From contig NZ_CP053562.1 in NCBI RefSeq assembly GCF_002085925.2, positions 3,299,501-3,363,500 on the forward strand: DNA of 64,000 bases, written 5' to 3'. A program made the translations under genes and the position numbers. Of this stretch, positions 18,550 through 29,239 are shown piece by piece. The stretch's first letter is position 1, and each line of letters starts with the position of its first letter. This DNA comes from Thioclava electrotropha. GTDB lineage: Bacteria > Pseudomonadota > Alphaproteobacteria > Rhodobacterales > Rhodobacteraceae. Below the pieces are notes generated by a model that was given only the letters and a program-made list of their open reading frames with translations, did not search any database and had not been told where the DNA came from.

Positions 18550-19704
18550 ATGCGCATCGACACCACCCGCGCGATCCTCTCGGACCTGATCGCCTACCCG
18601 ACGATTTCGACCGACAGCAACCTGCCGATCATCCACTATATCGCGGACCGGCTGGAAACCGTCGGCGCGGCGGTGGAAGTGATGGTCGATGAGAGCGGCC
18701 ACAAAGCGAACCTCTTCGCCACACTGGGCGCGCCACGCGACGGCGGGCTGGTGCTGTCGGGCCATTCCGACGTGGTGCCGGTCACCGATCAGGACTGGAC
18801 CAGCGATCCCTTCACCATGACCGAGCGTGACGGCAAGCTCTACGGGCGCGGCGCCTGCGACATGAAAGGGTTCATCGCGGCCTGTCTCGGCTCGCTCGAT
18901 CTGCTGGCCGAAGCCGCGAAAACCCGCCCGATCCATTTCGCCTTCACTCATGACGAGGAAGTCGGCTGTCTGGGCGCGCAGGAACTGGTGAAGCTGCTCG
19001 CGAAACGCCCGGTCAAACCCGCGCTTTGCATCATCGGCGAGCCGACTTCGATGCAGGTCTTCGACGGCAACAAGGGCTGCTGCGAATATACCGTGCGCTT
19101 CGAGGGCCTGCCGGGCCACAGCTCCGCCCCCGAGAAGGGCGTGAACGCGGTCGAATACGCAGTGCGCTACATCAACCGGCTCTTCGAGCTGCGCGCCGAA
19201 CTGGTAAAGCGCTGCCCCGAAGGCTCGCGCTTCGACCCGCCGCAGACGACGCTGAACGTGGGCGCGCTGAAAGGCGGCATCTCGCATAACGTGATCGCGC
19301 CCCGCGCCGAACTGGCCTGGGAGATGCGCCCGATCAACGCCGCCGACATGGAGTTCGTCAAAGGCGAGATCGCGAGCTACGTCGAAGACACGCTGCTGCC
19401 AGAGATGCGCGCGATCGCGCCCGAGGCCGGGATCGCTACCGAGACCATCGGCGAGGTCGTCGGGCTCGAGCCGATGGACGACAATGCCGCGCGTGATCTG
19501 GTCTTCGCGCTGACCGGCCAGAACCACGCAGGCTGCGTCGCCTTCAACACCGAGGCCGGGCTGTTCCAGTCGCTCGGGATGGATGCGGTGATCTGTGGGC
19601 CGGGTTCGATCGAGCAGGCCCACAAGGCCGACGAGTTCGTCTCGCTCGAGCAGATGGATCAGGCGCTGACGATGCTGGGAAGGCTCGCCAGCGCCCGAAC
19701 CTGA
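18550..19704 (+). CDS. M20 deacetylase, ArgE/acetylornithine deacetylase-like
   Basis: A 384-aa M20 metallopeptidase with the metal-site motifs SGHSDVVPV, GRGACDMKGF, THDEEVGCLGA and, near the C-terminus, EQAHKADEFV. The lid/dimer domain is about residues 175-290. By sequence it is an acetylornithine-deacetylase family protein. It lies 4 bp after doeA, so the likeliest substrate in context is N-acetyl-diaminobutyrate, the DoeA product and a near homologue of N-acetylornithine. The usual enzyme for that step, DoeB, is of the AstE/AspA family, so this would be a replacement. True ArgE activity is the alternative. Confidence 0.85.
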   Translation: MRIDTTRAILSDLIAYPTISTDSNLPIIHYIADRLETVGAAVEVMVDESGHKANLFATLGAPRDGGLVLSGHSDVVPVTDQDWTSDPFTMTERDGKLYGRGACDMKGFIAACLGSLDLLAEAAKTRPIHFAFTHDEEVGCLGAQELVKLLAKRPVKPALCIIGEPTSMQVFDGNKGCCEYTVRFEGLPGHSSAPEKGVNAVEYAVRYINRLFELRAELVKRCPEGSRFDPPQTTLNVGALKGGISHNVIAPRAELAWEMRPINAADMEFVKGEIASYVEDTLLPEMRAIAPEAGIATETIGEVVGLEPMDDNAARDLVFALTGQNHAGCVAFNTEAGLFQSLGMDAVICGPGSIEQAHKADEFVSLEQMDQALTMLGRLASART

Positions 19705-19710
19705 CCGCTC

Positions 19711-20904
19711 TTACGCGGCGGCTTGTCGCACAGGGGTGGCGGCGGTCTCGCGGTAATGCGCCTGGGCTGCGGCAACCCCGCTGCCCAGCTCCACCGGCAG
19801 ACCGAGATCGACCATCGCCATCTCGGCCGTGGCCAGCCCCGAGAGCGCCATCACATCGGTCATCAGGCCCAGATGCCCGATGCGGAACACCTTGCCCGCG
19901 ACATCGCCCAGCCCGCCCCCGAAGGCCACGCCATAAGTATTCAGCGCCTGCGCCACGATCCGGGCCGCGTCGAACCCGTCCGGCGCACGCACCGCACTGA
20001 CGCTGTTGGAGTAGAGATCGGGCGAGACGGCGCAAAGCTCCATCCCCCAGGCCGCCACCGCGCGGCGCACACCTTCCGCGATCCGGGCATGGCGGGCGAA
20101 GACATTGCCCAGCCCTTCTTCCAGCAGCATGTCGCAGGACGCTTTCAGCCCGTTCAGCATCCCCACCGGCGGCGTGTAGGGATAACCGTTGGCCGCGTAG
20201 CCCGTGCGCATGTCGCGAATGTCGAAGAAGCAGCGCGGCAGCTTCGCGCCCTCGACCGCCTCCAGCGCCTTTTGCGAGAACCCGGTGATGGCGAGGCCCG
20301 GCGGCAGCATGAAGCCCTTCTGGCTGCCGGTGACCGCGACATCGACGCCCCAGTCATCCATCCGGAACTCCATCGACCCGATCGAGCTGACGCCATCCAC
20401 GAAGAAAAGCGCCGGATGCCCTGCCGCATCCATCGCGCGCCGGATGCCCGCGACATCCGAGGTCACGCCGGTCGCGGTCTCGTTATGTGTGGCGAGCACC
20501 GCCTTGATCTGGTGGCCCGTATCGGCGCTGAGGATGTCCGCGAAACGCTCGACCGGGATGCCCTCGCCCCATGCGACGCTCACCACCTCGACTTCCAGCC
20601 GGTAGCGTTGGCACATGTCGATCCATTTATGGCTGAACATTCCGTTGCGGCAGGCCAGAACCTTGTCGCCGGGCGAAAGCGTATTGGTGATCGCGGTCTC
20701 CCAGCCGCCGGTGCCAGTCGCGGGGAAGACGAAGGCCTCGCCCGTGGTCGTCTTGAGCACCTTCTTCACACCGTCCAGCGCCGGGTGGATGATATCGGCG
20801 AAACCGGGGCTGCGATGATCCATCGTCGGAATATCGACGGCTTTGCGCAGCGCCTCGGGGATGTTGGTCGGGCCCGGAATGAAAACGGGATTGAGATGGA
20901 TCAT
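19711..20904 (-). CDS. bhcA: L-aspartate:glyoxylate aminotransferase BhcA-like
   Basis: PLP class-V aminotransferase (397 aa) of the serine/aspartate-glyoxylate type. It shows the BhcA-like N-terminus FIPGPTNIPEALRKAVD, the PLP-lysine region VAVTGSQKGFMLPPGLAI, and VFRIGHLGLMTDVMALSG. In Paracoccus BhcA starts the beta-hydroxyaspartate cycle, turning glyoxylate plus aspartate into glycine plus oxaloacetate. The ATG at 20904 (MIHLNPVFIPGP) is chosen; the upstream frame extension is atypical. It is divergent from an IclR gene like bhcR. The partners bhcB, bhcC and bhcD are not beside it. Confidence 0.88.
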   Translation of the reverse strand: MIHLNPVFIPGPTNIPEALRKAVDIPTMDHRSPGFADIIHPALDGVKKVLKTTTGEAFVFPATGTGGWETAITNTLSPGDKVLACRNGMFSHKWIDMCQRYRLEVEVVSVAWGEGIPVERFADILSADTGHQIKAVLATHNETATGVTSDVAGIRRAMDAAGHPALFFVDGVSSIGSMEFRMDDWGVDVAVTGSQKGFMLPPGLAITGFSQKALEAVEGAKLPRCFFDIRDMRTGYAANGYPYTPPVGMLNGLKASCDMLLEEGLGNVFARHARIAEGVRRAVAAWGMELCAVSPDLYSNSVSAVRAPDGFDAARIVAQALNTYGVAFGGGLGDVAGKVFRIGHLGLMTDVMALSGLATAEMAMVDLGLPVELGSGVAAAQAHYRETAATPVRQAAA

Positions 20905-21027
20905 GACGCCTCCTCCATGTGTCGGAAGCGTTTCTACCATGGCGCAGTTGACCCTGAAATTTTTACGGCTCGTGGGCGTTTGCATCGCGTTGGTCGATAA
21001 TCATCAAGGAATTCAGTGCTTTGATTT

Positions 21028-21042
21028 TTTCACACAGTGAAA
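21028..21042. promoter_or_regulatory. Candidate BhcR operator (TTTCAC-ACA-GTGAAA)
   Basis: A perfect 6-bp inverted repeat with a 3-bp spacer in the AT-rich gap between bhcA and bhcR, about 60 bp before bhcR and 124 bp before bhcA. IclR-family proteins bind palindromes of this size in divergent promoters. Binding is inferred. Confidence 0.6.
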
Positions 21043-21101
21043 TTAAATTTTGTTTTATACTGCATAAGATATTTTCTTTTCGCAGCTCAGAGGTGCGCCC
21101 G

Positions 21102-21898
21102 ATGACCACGCCCCGCCGAAAGGGCCGCCCGAAAGGCTTCAACACCGACCCCGCGCAGGGCACGATCCTCGCGTTGGACCGGGCGCTCGACGTGCTGGAC
21201 CTGCTGGCGCGGCATGGCGGGCTGTCGCTCAGCGCCATCGCGCGCGAGTTGGACCAGTCTCCGGCAACGATGCACCGCGTTCTGGCCACGTTGCATGCCC
21301 GCGATTTCGTGGAGCCCGAGGCGCAGGACTGGCATATCGGCCCGGCGGCCTTCCGCATCGGCTCGGCCTTCCTGAGGCGCACCAATGTCTTCGAGCGCGC
21401 GCGGCCGCTGATGCAGGATCTGATGCGCGCGACCGGAGAGACGTCAAATCTGGGTGTCGAGCGGGCGGGACAGGTGCTGTTTACCGGGCAGGTGGAGACG
21501 CATGATCCGATCCGGGCGTTCTTCCCGCCGGGCACGGTCGCGCCGCTGCACGCGTCGGGCATCGGCAAGGCGCTTCTGAGCACCTACGCGCCGGACCAGC
21601 TCGACCAGCTCCTCGCGGATTACGATTTCGCGCGATTCAATGACCGCACCATCGGCGATGCGCCGACGCTACGCGCCGAATTGGCGCGGGTCACGGCGCA
21701 GGGCTACGCGGTGGACGATGAGGAACGCACGCTCGGGATGCGCTGCATCGCCGCGCCGATCTTCGACGCACATGGTGACGCGGTGGCGGGGATTTCAGTC
21801 TCCGGCCCCGTGCAGCGGATTCCCGATAGCCGCCTGCCCGCGCTCGGGCAAGCGGTCGTCGAGGCCGCGAAAGCGATCAGCCACCGGATCGGCGCGGC

Positions 21899-21902
<4 letters not shown>
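21102..21902 (+). CDS. bhcR: IclR-family regulator BhcR-like
   Basis: IclR regulator of 266 aa: an N-terminal winged HTH (about 22-85, including LSLSAIARELDQSPATMHRVLATL) and a C-terminal effector domain (about 95-262, with PLHASGIGKALLSTY and RCIAAPIFDAHGDAVAGISVSG). In Paracoccus BhcR senses glyoxylate and controls the bhc genes. The basic N-terminal start MTTPRRKGRPKGFNTD and the divergent bhcA support the same role. The ATG at 21102 is preferred over an upstream in-frame start that would cover the palindrome. It overlaps the convergent ugpC end by 4 bp. Confidence 0.87.
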
Positions 21903-22951
<1,049 letters not shown>

Positions 22952-22960
22952 TGTCTGCCC

Positions 22961-23830
22961 TTATTTCTCGCTGTCCACGAGGCCGCGAATGAAGAGTTTC
23001 TGCATCGAGATCACCACGATCACCGGCGGGATCATCGCGAGGATCGAGGTCGCCATGATGACCGGCCAATCGGCGATATCGTCGCCCGACGGGAACATCT
23101 GCTTGAGCCCCATGACGATGGTGTTCATCTCGGGATTGGTGGTGATGAGAAGCGGCCAGAGATACTGGTTCCAGCCATAGATGAAGAGGATCACGAAGAG
23201 CGCCGCGATATTCGTGCGGCTCATCGGCAGCAGGATATCGAAGAAGAAGCGCATCGGGCGCGCGCCGTCGACGCGGGCGGCCTCGGCCAGCTCGTCGGGC
23301 ACCGTCAGGAAGAACTGCCGGAACAGGAAGGTCGCCGTGGCCGACGCGATCAGGGGCAGGATCAGGCCGGAATAGCTGTTGAGCATCCCGAATCCCGCGA
23401 CCACCTCGTAGGTCGGCACGATCCGCACCTCGACCGGCAGCATCAGCGTGATGAAGATCATCCAGAAGAAGAAGCGCCGCCCCGGAAAGCGGAAATAGAC
23501 GATTGCGAAGGCCGACAAGAGCGAGATCGCAATCTTGCCGAGCGCGATCCCCAACGCCATGACCAGCGAGTTCACCAGCATCGTCGCGACCGGCACGTTC
23601 ACCCCGGAGAACAGCGCATCCGAATAGTTCTCGATCAGGTGCGAGCCCGGCATCACCGGCATCGGCGCCTGAGCGATCTCTTGCTGCGTGTGGGTCGAGG
23701 CCACGAAGGCCAGCCAGATCGGGAAGAAGATCACCAGCACGCCCGCGATCATCAGCACATGGGTCAACCAAAGGCCCGAGCCGCGCTTTTCCACCATGCC
23801 CGGGGGCGGTTCGTTGTGCATGTCAGCCAT
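22961..23830 (-). CDS. ugpE: Glycerol-3-phosphate ABC permease UgpE
   Basis: Inner-membrane permease (289 aa, six helices) with the EAA cytoplasmic loop [20 protein letters not shown]. It shows UgpE-type segments such as [19 protein letters not shown] near the N-terminus and the ending [14 protein letters not shown]. Its ATG overlaps the ugpA stop codon, and ugpC follows after 9 bp, so translation is probably coupled. Confidence 0.92.
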   Translation of the reverse strand: MADMHNEPPPGMVEKRGSGLWLTHVLMIAGVLVIFFPIWLAFVASTHTQQEIAQAPMPVMPGSHLIENYSDALFSGVNVPVATMLVNSLVMALGIALGKIAISLLSAFAIVYFRFPGRRFFFWMIFITLMLPVEVRIVPTYEVVAGFGMLNSYSGLILPLIASATATFLFRQFFLTVPDELAEAARVDGARPMRFFFDILLPMSRTNIAALFVILFIYGWNQYLWPLLITTNPEMNTIVMGLKQMFPSGDDIADWPVIMATSILAMIPPVIVVISMQKLFIRGLVDSEK

Positions 23831-24711
23831 TAGTAATGCACCCGCTTCTCGACGAATTTGAATTGCAGCACCGTCAGGAAGCCCACGACCACGAGCAGCA
23901 CCACGGATTGCGCGGCGGAGCTGCCGAGATCCTGGCCCACGAACCCGTCGGCATAGACCTTGTAGACGAGGATCGTGGTCGCCTGTTGCGGCCCGCCGGA
24001 CGTGATCGTGTGGATCACGCCGAAGGTCTCGAAGAAGGCGTAGACGATGTTGACGACCAGCAGGAAGAAGGTCGTGGGCGACAGGAGCGGCAGCACGATC
24101 GTGAAGAAGCGCCGCCAGAACCGCGCCCCGTCGATCGCCGCCGCTTCGATCACCGATTTCGGCACCGCTTGCAGCGCCGCGAAATAGAACAGGAAGTTGT
24201 AGCTGATCCGCCCCCAGGCCGACGCCACGACGACGAGTCCCATCGCCTCATGCTCGTTGAGCACATGGTTCCAGTCGTAACCCATCTGGTTGAGATAGAA
24301 GGCGACCACACCGATCCGCGTGTTGAACATGAACAGCCACAGCACACCGGCCACGGCGGGTGCGACCGCATAGGGCCAGATCAGCAGCGTGCGATAGGTC
24401 CCCGCCCCTTTCACCAGCCGATCCGCCAGCACCGCGAGGAACAGCGCCGGGATCATCGAGACCAGTGTCACGAGGGTCGAGAACACCGCCGTCGTCACGA
24501 AGGACGCGCGGTAATAGGGGTCGTTGAACAGGTATTCGAAATTGCCGAGGCCCACATACTGCATCGACAGGCCGAACGGATCGGGGATGAACAGCGATTG
24601 CCACACCGCCTCGCCCGCCGGGTAGAAGAAGAACACGCCCGAGACGATCAACTGCGGCGCAAGCAGCAGCATCGGCAAGAGCCAGCCCTTGAAGGTTACG
24701 CGTTTTTCCAT
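23830..24711 (-). CDS. ugpA: Glycerol-3-phosphate ABC permease UgpA
   Basis: Inner-membrane permease (293 aa, six helices), partner of UgpE. The EAA loop is visible as [19 protein letters not shown]. The UgpA-type N-terminus is [20 protein letters not shown] and the C-terminus ends [19 protein letters not shown]. It lies 68 bp after ugpB. That gap holds a GC-rich imperfect hairpin, a common arrangement that gives more binding protein than permease. Confidence 0.92.
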   Translation of the reverse strand: MEKRVTFKGWLLPMLLLAPQLIVSGVFFFYPAGEAVWQSLFIPDPFGLSMQYVGLGNFEYLFNDPYYRASFVTTAVFSTLVTLVSMIPALFLAVLADRLVKGAGTYRTLLIWPYAVAPAVAGVLWLFMFNTRIGVVAFYLNQMGYDWNHVLNEHEAMGLVVVASAWGRISYNFLFYFAALQAVPKSVIEAAAIDGARFWRRFFTIVLPLLSPTTFFLLVVNIVYAFFETFGVIHTITSGGPQQATTILVYKVYADGFVGQDLGSSAAQSVVLLVVVGFLTVLQFKFVEKRVHY

Positions 24712-24743
24712 ATCGGGATCGGGGCCTTCGAATAGAAATAGCC

Positions 24744-24770
24744 ACGGGCAGGTTTCCCCCGCCCGCGGCC
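24744..24770 (-). terminator. Imperfect GC-rich hairpin between ugpB and ugpA
   Basis: GGGCAGG and CCCGCCC can pair with one mismatch around a short loop in the 68-bp ugpB-ugpA gap. It has no U-tract. It may attenuate read-through or protect the ugpB 3' end. Confidence 0.3.
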
Positions 24771-24779
24771 GGATTTGGG

Positions 24780-26093
24780 TTAGCGGTTGGCTTGCTCGAA
24801 GCGGCGCAGCAACTGGTTGCCACGCTCCACCGCGTTGTCGAGCGCGTCCTGAGCGGTCTTGTCACCGGCCCAGACAGCTTCCAGTTCCTCGTCGATGATG
24901 CCGCGGATCTGGTCGAAGTTGCCCAGACGGATGCCCTTCGAGTTCTCGGTCGGCGCATTCGCGGTCATCTGCTTCACAGCCACATCGGTGCCGGGGTTCG
25001 CGTCATAGAAGCCCTGCTCGCGGGTCAGGTCCGCCGCAGCCTTGGTGATCGGCAGGTAGCCGGTGTCCTGGTGCCACTTCGCCTGCACTTCCGGCGAGGA
25101 GAGATAGCTCAGGAACTCGGCGACACCCTTGTAATGGCTGTCTTCCTTGCCCGACATCACCCAAAGCGAAGCGCCCCCGATGATGGTGTTCTGCGGCGCA
25201 CCGTCCACGTCACCCCAATAGGGCAGCGGGTGCACTTCGAAGTTGAACTTGGCTTCGGACTTGATGCCCGCGTAACCGGCCGAGCTCTCGGTGAAGAGCG
25301 CGCAGGTGCCAGCGCGGAAATCGGCGCCACCTTCGTTGCGGCGGCCCTTGTAGACGAACTCGCCCTTCTTGGCCCAGTCACCCAGCGTCTGGATATGCTT
25401 GACCTGAACGGGGCCGTTGAATTCCAGCTTCGCGTCGAGACCGGCGAAGCCGTTCTCTTGGCTGGCGAACGGCACGTTGTGATAGGCCGAGAGGTTCTCG
25501 AGCTGGATCCAGCTCTGCCATGCGGTGGTCATCGGGCAATCGACGCCCGAAGCCTTCAACTGGTCGAGCACCTTGCCGACATCTTCCCAGGTGGTCAGCG
25601 GCGCATCCTTGGCCACGCCTGCCTCGTCGAGCATGTCGCGGTTGACCCAGAGAACCGGCGTAGAGGAGTTGAAGGGCAGCGACAGCATCTTGCCGTCGGT
25701 GGTGGTGTAATAGCCCTTCACCGCACCGATATAATCGTCGGGATTGAAGTCGACGCCCGCGTCTTCCATCACCTGATAGACCGGCTTGATCGCGCCCTTG
25801 GCGGCCATCATCGTCGCCGTGCCGACCTCGAACACCATCAGGATGTCGGGCTGCTCACCGGCGCGGAAAGCCGCGATCCCGGCGTTCAGCGTTTCCGAGT
25901 AGTTGCCCTTGTTGGTCGCCACGACCTCATACTGGTCCTGGCTGGCATTGAAGTCCTTGACCTGCTGATCGACGAGCTCGCCGAGACGGCCGGTAAAGGC
26001 GTGCCAGAACTGGATTTCCGTCGCTGCATTGGCCGTGAAGGGCGCAATGAGCGAGGCCGACGCAAGCGCCGCACCGAGTGCAAAATTCTTCAT
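24780..26093 (-). CDS. ugpB: Glycerol-3-phosphate-binding periplasmic protein UgpB
   Basis: Extracytoplasmic solute-binding protein (437 aa) with a Sec signal peptide (MKNFALGAALASASLIAPF, cleavage after TANA). The mature start ATEIQFWHAFTGRLGELVDQ is characteristic of UgpB. Other features are GKMLSLPFNSSTPVLW and the extracellular domain ending NQLLRRFEQANR. The ATG at 26093 has a strong GGGAGGAAG ribosome-binding site; an upstream in-frame extension lacks any signal peptide. First gene of ugpBAEC. Confidence 0.95.
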   Translation of the reverse strand: MKNFALGAALASASLIAPFTANAATEIQFWHAFTGRLGELVDQQVKDFNASQDQYEVVATNKGNYSETLNAGIAAFRAGEQPDILMVFEVGTATMMAAKGAIKPVYQVMEDAGVDFNPDDYIGAVKGYYTTTDGKMLSLPFNSSTPVLWVNRDMLDEAGVAKDAPLTTWEDVGKVLDQLKASGVDCPMTTAWQSWIQLENLSAYHNVPFASQENGFAGLDAKLEFNGPVQVKHIQTLGDWAKKGEFVYKGRRNEGGADFRAGTCALFTESSAGYAGIKSEAKFNFEVHPLPYWGDVDGAPQNTIIGGASLWVMSGKEDSHYKGVAEFLSYLSSPEVQAKWHQDTGYLPITKAAADLTREQGFYDANPGTDVAVKQMTANAPTENSKGIRLGNFDQIRGIIDEELEAVWAGDKTAQDALDNAVERGNQLLRRFEQANR

Positions 26094-26487
26094 GTCTTCC
26101 TCCCATATGTAGCGGGATTCATTGTTGGATGGATCTGAGGCCCCAAGCGAAGCCTCCGCGCTACGCGGCGTAGTGTGCGGATGTAACAGGAACAAAACAA
26201 GAGAGTGATTTCGTTTTCGCTTTGACGCTCGGTCGCGTTACCCGATGCGGAGCCGAGCCTCCTCAATCCCTATTTTTCATAGGAATTTCGAAGTTCCTCG
26301 AAGTTAGGCCGATCCATTGCTCACGATTTTGTGAAGCGCATTTTTGCGCGCTTCGACCAAAACCGAACAAAAACCGACAGCTCCGCGCAACGGCCGAGCA
26401 TGTTTCGCCCCGCCCCCGCGGCGCTTTGCCGAATCCCTCCGATTTGCTAGCCTGTTGAAATGGTTCAACTCAGTTCGGATCATTGTC
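26094..26487. other. Intergenic region between ugpB and an unknown envelope cassette
   Basis: 394 bp holding the divergent promoters for ugpB and the gene at 26488. The stretch next to ugpB is comparatively AT-rich (around 26185-26345). I saw no convincing Pho box, palindrome or small gene. Confidence 0.5.
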
Positions 26488-26958
26488 ATGTTCGTTGCGT
26501 CGTATCAGTTTTCTGCCTTTCCGATCCTTGCCGCCGCAGGGATCGCCCTCGCATCGACGGGCGCTGCCTTTGCCCAAAGCTCCGGTGAAGGTCCCGCCCT
26601 GCGATGGGATCAGGCCGAATGCCTGCGCGATCATGCAACCGACTACCTCGAGCAACGGGCATTCCCGTCAATCCTCTTCGTGGGCTTCTGCAAAGACGGG
26701 GTTTTCGACCCCACCGCAGCGGAGATCGCACAGGGAACGAGCCGCAATTCCGCCATCGACTCGGAAGGTCTGCCGCGTTTGCAATCTGGCGCGGTCATCC
26801 CCGCCAATCCCAAGGCGGCGGTGCTCGTGTTGACCCGTGCGCAGCTCGAATGCCTGCGCGACAGTTTCGACAGCGTCGCGCGCAAGCAGGTCGCGAAGCT
26901 CGACGAGACGACCGAAATTCCGGTGGCCGAGCTTGATTTCTCGGGATGCCCGCAGTGA
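26488..26958 (+). CDS. Exported protein of unknown function, first gene of a three-gene cassette
   Basis: A 156-aa protein with a Sec signal peptide (the stretch ending ALASTGAAFA, cleaved before QSSGEGP). The mature domain has four cysteines (ECLRDHATDY, GFCKDGVF, ECLRDSFDSV and the C-terminal FSGCPQ) that could form two disulfides. The repeated ECLRD element suggests an internal duplication of a short motif. The ATG at 26488 is the one that gives a signal peptide; the frame is open upstream. It overlaps the next gene by 13 nt. No family was recognised. A periplasmic location is inferred. Confidence 0.75.
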   Translation: MFVASYQFSAFPILAAAGIALASTGAAFAQSSGEGPALRWDQAECLRDHATDYLEQRAFPSILFVGFCKDGVFDPTAAEIAQGTSRNSAIDSEGLPRLQSGAVIPANPKAAVLVLTRAQLECLRDSFDSVARKQVAKLDETTEIPVAELDFSGCPQ

Positions 26959-27590
26959 GCGCGGGACAGACGCCGCCCCCTCCCGCAGACGCCCCCAATG
27001 TGCCCAGAGACGCGCCTGAAGCGGATACCGCCCCGGCCGAAGTCGCGTCCAACACGGCCATGAGCATCCGGGATAAGATCGAGATGGGCTCCTGGATCGC
27101 CACGATAGCTGCCCTCGTCTTCACCGCCGGGCAAATCTACCAATGGCGCGAGGACCGTAAGGCCGATCTCTCGCTCGAGATGGTGGCTAGGTTTTCCGAC
27201 CTCGAATATGCAGGCCGCGCACGCCGCCAGCTCGCGCAATTCTGGTGGGAAAATTCCGATGATCTGGCAAAGGTGACTGCCGTCAATGGAGGCATCCCCC
27301 CGGCGCAACGGCGGAACTTCCTCGATCTGCTGTTTCAAAGACAACCGGCGCCGCAACGCCAGAAGCAATTCGCGGCGGTATCGGAAATGGCGAATTTCTT
27401 CGATCAGGTCGAGCTGTGCATCGCGACCAAACGCTGCGACGCACAGATCGCGACGGACTACTTCTGCGGCTACGCCGCGAATTTCGCCGATCTCTACCAA
27501 GGCCCGCTCACCCAAGTGCGCGAGACCTTCGGTACTTCCGGGCTCGGGACCGGCCTGCAGCACTTCGTGGAGGCCCGATGCGACGACTGA
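26946..27590 (+). CDS. Membrane-anchored protein of unknown function, second gene of the cassette
   Basis: A 214-aa protein with a Pro/Ala-rich N-terminus (about 1-40), one transmembrane helix (about 48-64, SWIATIAALVFTAGQIY), then a helical domain of about 150 residues. Its helical C-terminal part recalls DUF4760-type membrane proteins, but only loosely. Cysteines occur as ELCIATKRCD, YFCGYAA and EARCDD. The ATG overlaps the preceding stop by 13 nt; a GTG at 26955 with a 4-nt overlap is an alternative start. It overlaps the next gene by 13 nt as well, so the three genes form a coupled operon. Confidence 0.72.
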   Translation: MPAVSAGQTPPPPADAPNVPRDAPEADTAPAEVASNTAMSIRDKIEMGSWIATIAALVFTAGQIYQWREDRKADLSLEMVARFSDLEYAGRARRQLAQFWWENSDDLAKVTAVNGGIPPAQRRNFLDLLFQRQPAPQRQKQFAAVSEMANFFDQVELCIATKRCDAQIATDYFCGYAANFADLYQGPLTQVRETFGTSGLGTGLQHFVEARCDD

Positions 27591-29239
27591 TCCCTGCCCT
27601 CGCCGCGCTGAGCGTCCTCGGCGCCGCCCCACCAGCCCTCGCCGCCGATATAGACTGGGCACCGCCGATCACGAATGAGTTCGTGTTACCTTATATCGGC
27701 GTGGATATGGCTACCGGGACCAAGCCGGGCGACAGCTTCGATTTCAAGAACGCGTTGCACATTCATATTAGAGGCGAAATCGCGCCCGGCGACGCAGAGA
27801 CATTCCGGAACCTGATCACCGACAAGGCTAGCGAGATTTTCGATCCGATTACGGGCGGGGTGAATATGCGCCCCGTCGTCGTCTCTCTCGACAGTGACGG
27901 CGGCGATTTCTATGAGGGCCTCAAACTCTCAGACTCGATCCGCGGCTTCGCAACATTCGTCGGCAAGGGCGACAGGTGCCTCTCGGCCTGTGCGATCGCA
28001 TTTCTGGGCGGCTCTGAGCGGATGCTGCGCGGCTACCCGATGTGGAACGCGCGATACGTTCACACCGAGGGCGTCGTCGGGTTTCACGCGCCGTTCTCGA
28101 GCCTCTCGAATACGCTGATGATCCCCGACGGCACGCCGTTTTCGGGCACGCTCGGAAATCAGATCGCCACGCAATTCTACGCGCAGGCTCAGGACGCCAT
28201 CAACGAACTCACAAAGCGGATGGGGACATGGAATATCGCTCCAGGCTTCGTCTTCGAAATGATCGGCAAGAAATTTCAGAAGGACGACGACAGGCCGCTG
28301 GGCGAGCAGTACCTGCTGATCAATTCATATAACCGGCTCGATCAGACCAAGACGACTGTCCTTGCCGATCGCGCCCCGAACCCGGCCAATGTGGACATTC
28401 TCGGCGCCATAAACGCCTGTGAATTCCTGGTATTCGCAAATACCGGTCGCCGGGTGATGACTGGCCCGCCAGTATCTTCAGAGGCCATACCCGAGCACGG
28501 CCTGATCCGCTTGTGGTCAAGATACTCAAGCTTCGGATATGCGACGGAAGAAGGCCTTAAAACCTCGGGCAATCCCCGCCCAAGGCTGAAGAAGGTGAAA
28601 ATCGGCCCCCTTACGGCGAATGTTTTACTGCCCGCCGCGGGCGACGACTCCTATTACCTGCAAGCGAAGCTCGCAGGTCCGGGCCGCGTCGACTGCAATG
28701 TTTTCAGGGACGCTGACGGCCAATGGTATGTCAAAACCTACAATATCGACATTCATGACAACGATACGTTTCTCACGATGAACGGGACAACAGCCACGCA
28801 GCGCGATGTGCTCGACTATAAGGGCCCCTACCCGATCAACGATTTCACCATCCTCGGCCCCGATGGCGTCTGGAACAATTTCCCCGCCATCGAGCCCTCC
28901 GAAGAGCTCACGCCGATCCTCGCCCAGTTTCCCGATATCACCGGCCCCAGCTTCGACTGCACCGGCAAGCTCGATCCGGCGGCGGAGGTGATCTGCCTGA
29001 TCCGCCCGCTCGGCCAGCTCGACGGCGTGCTGGGCAAGCTCTACCCCCGCGCCGTCGCGAAGGACGCAGAGGGCACGAAGCAGAGCCAGCGGCATTGGCT
29101 CAAGATTCGCGACCGCGCCTGTCGTCCGGGCGGGATCGACACGAACGATCCGCTGCAATTCCGCAGCCTCATCGACTGCCTCACATACTTCTACGAGATG
29201 CGCCTAAGAGAGCTGGACCAGATCGCCTCGGCCAATTAA
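27578..29239 (+). CDS. Periplasmic ClpP-like / LprI-like (DUF1311) fusion protein
   Basis: A 553-aa exported protein with a Sec signal peptide (MRRLIPALAALSVLGAAPP, cleaved after ALA). The middle (about 60-190) resembles the periplasmic ClpP-like/COG3904 group: VVVSLDSDGGDFYEGLKLSD, then CLSACAIAFLGG with a candidate nucleophile near S136, and VVGFHAPF with a candidate His near 170. A long unassigned region follows. The last ~100 residues look like an LprI/DUF1311 domain (FDCTGKLDPAAEVICLI and SLIDCLTYFYEMRLREL). The ATG at 27578 has GGAGG upstream. Proteolytic activity is not proven; the fusion and operon are unusual. Confidence 0.78.
   Translation: MRRLIPALAALSVLGAAPPALAADIDWAPPITNEFVLPYIGVDMATGTKPGDSFDFKNALHIHIRGEIAPGDAETFRNLITDKASEIFDPITGGVNMRPVVVSLDSDGGDFYEGLKLSDSIRGFATFVGKGDRCLSACAIAFLGGSERMLRGYPMWNARYVHTEGVVGFHAPFSSLSNTLMIPDGTPFSGTLGNQIATQFYAQAQDAINELTKRMGTWNIAPGFVFEMIGKKFQKDDDRPLGEQYLLINSYNRLDQTKTTVLADRAPNPANVDILGAINACEFLVFANTGRRVMTGPPVSSEAIPEHGLIRLWSRYSSFGYATEEGLKTSGNPRPRLKKVKIGPLTANVLLPAAGDDSYYLQAKLAGPGRVDCNVFRDADGQWYVKTYNIDIHDNDTFLTMNGTTATQRDVLDYKGPYPINDFTILGPDGVWNNFPAIEPSEELTPILAQFPDITGPSFDCTGKLDPAAEVICLIRPLGQLDGVLGKLYPRAVAKDAEGTKQSQRHWLKIRDRACRPGGIDTNDPLQFRSLIDCLTYFYEMRLRELDQIASAN

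Noticed and set aside
26094..26240. Possible Pho box upstream of ugpB
   Set aside because: CTGTTACA-like elements occur on the minus strand but do not form two good CTGTCAT repeats with the right spacing.
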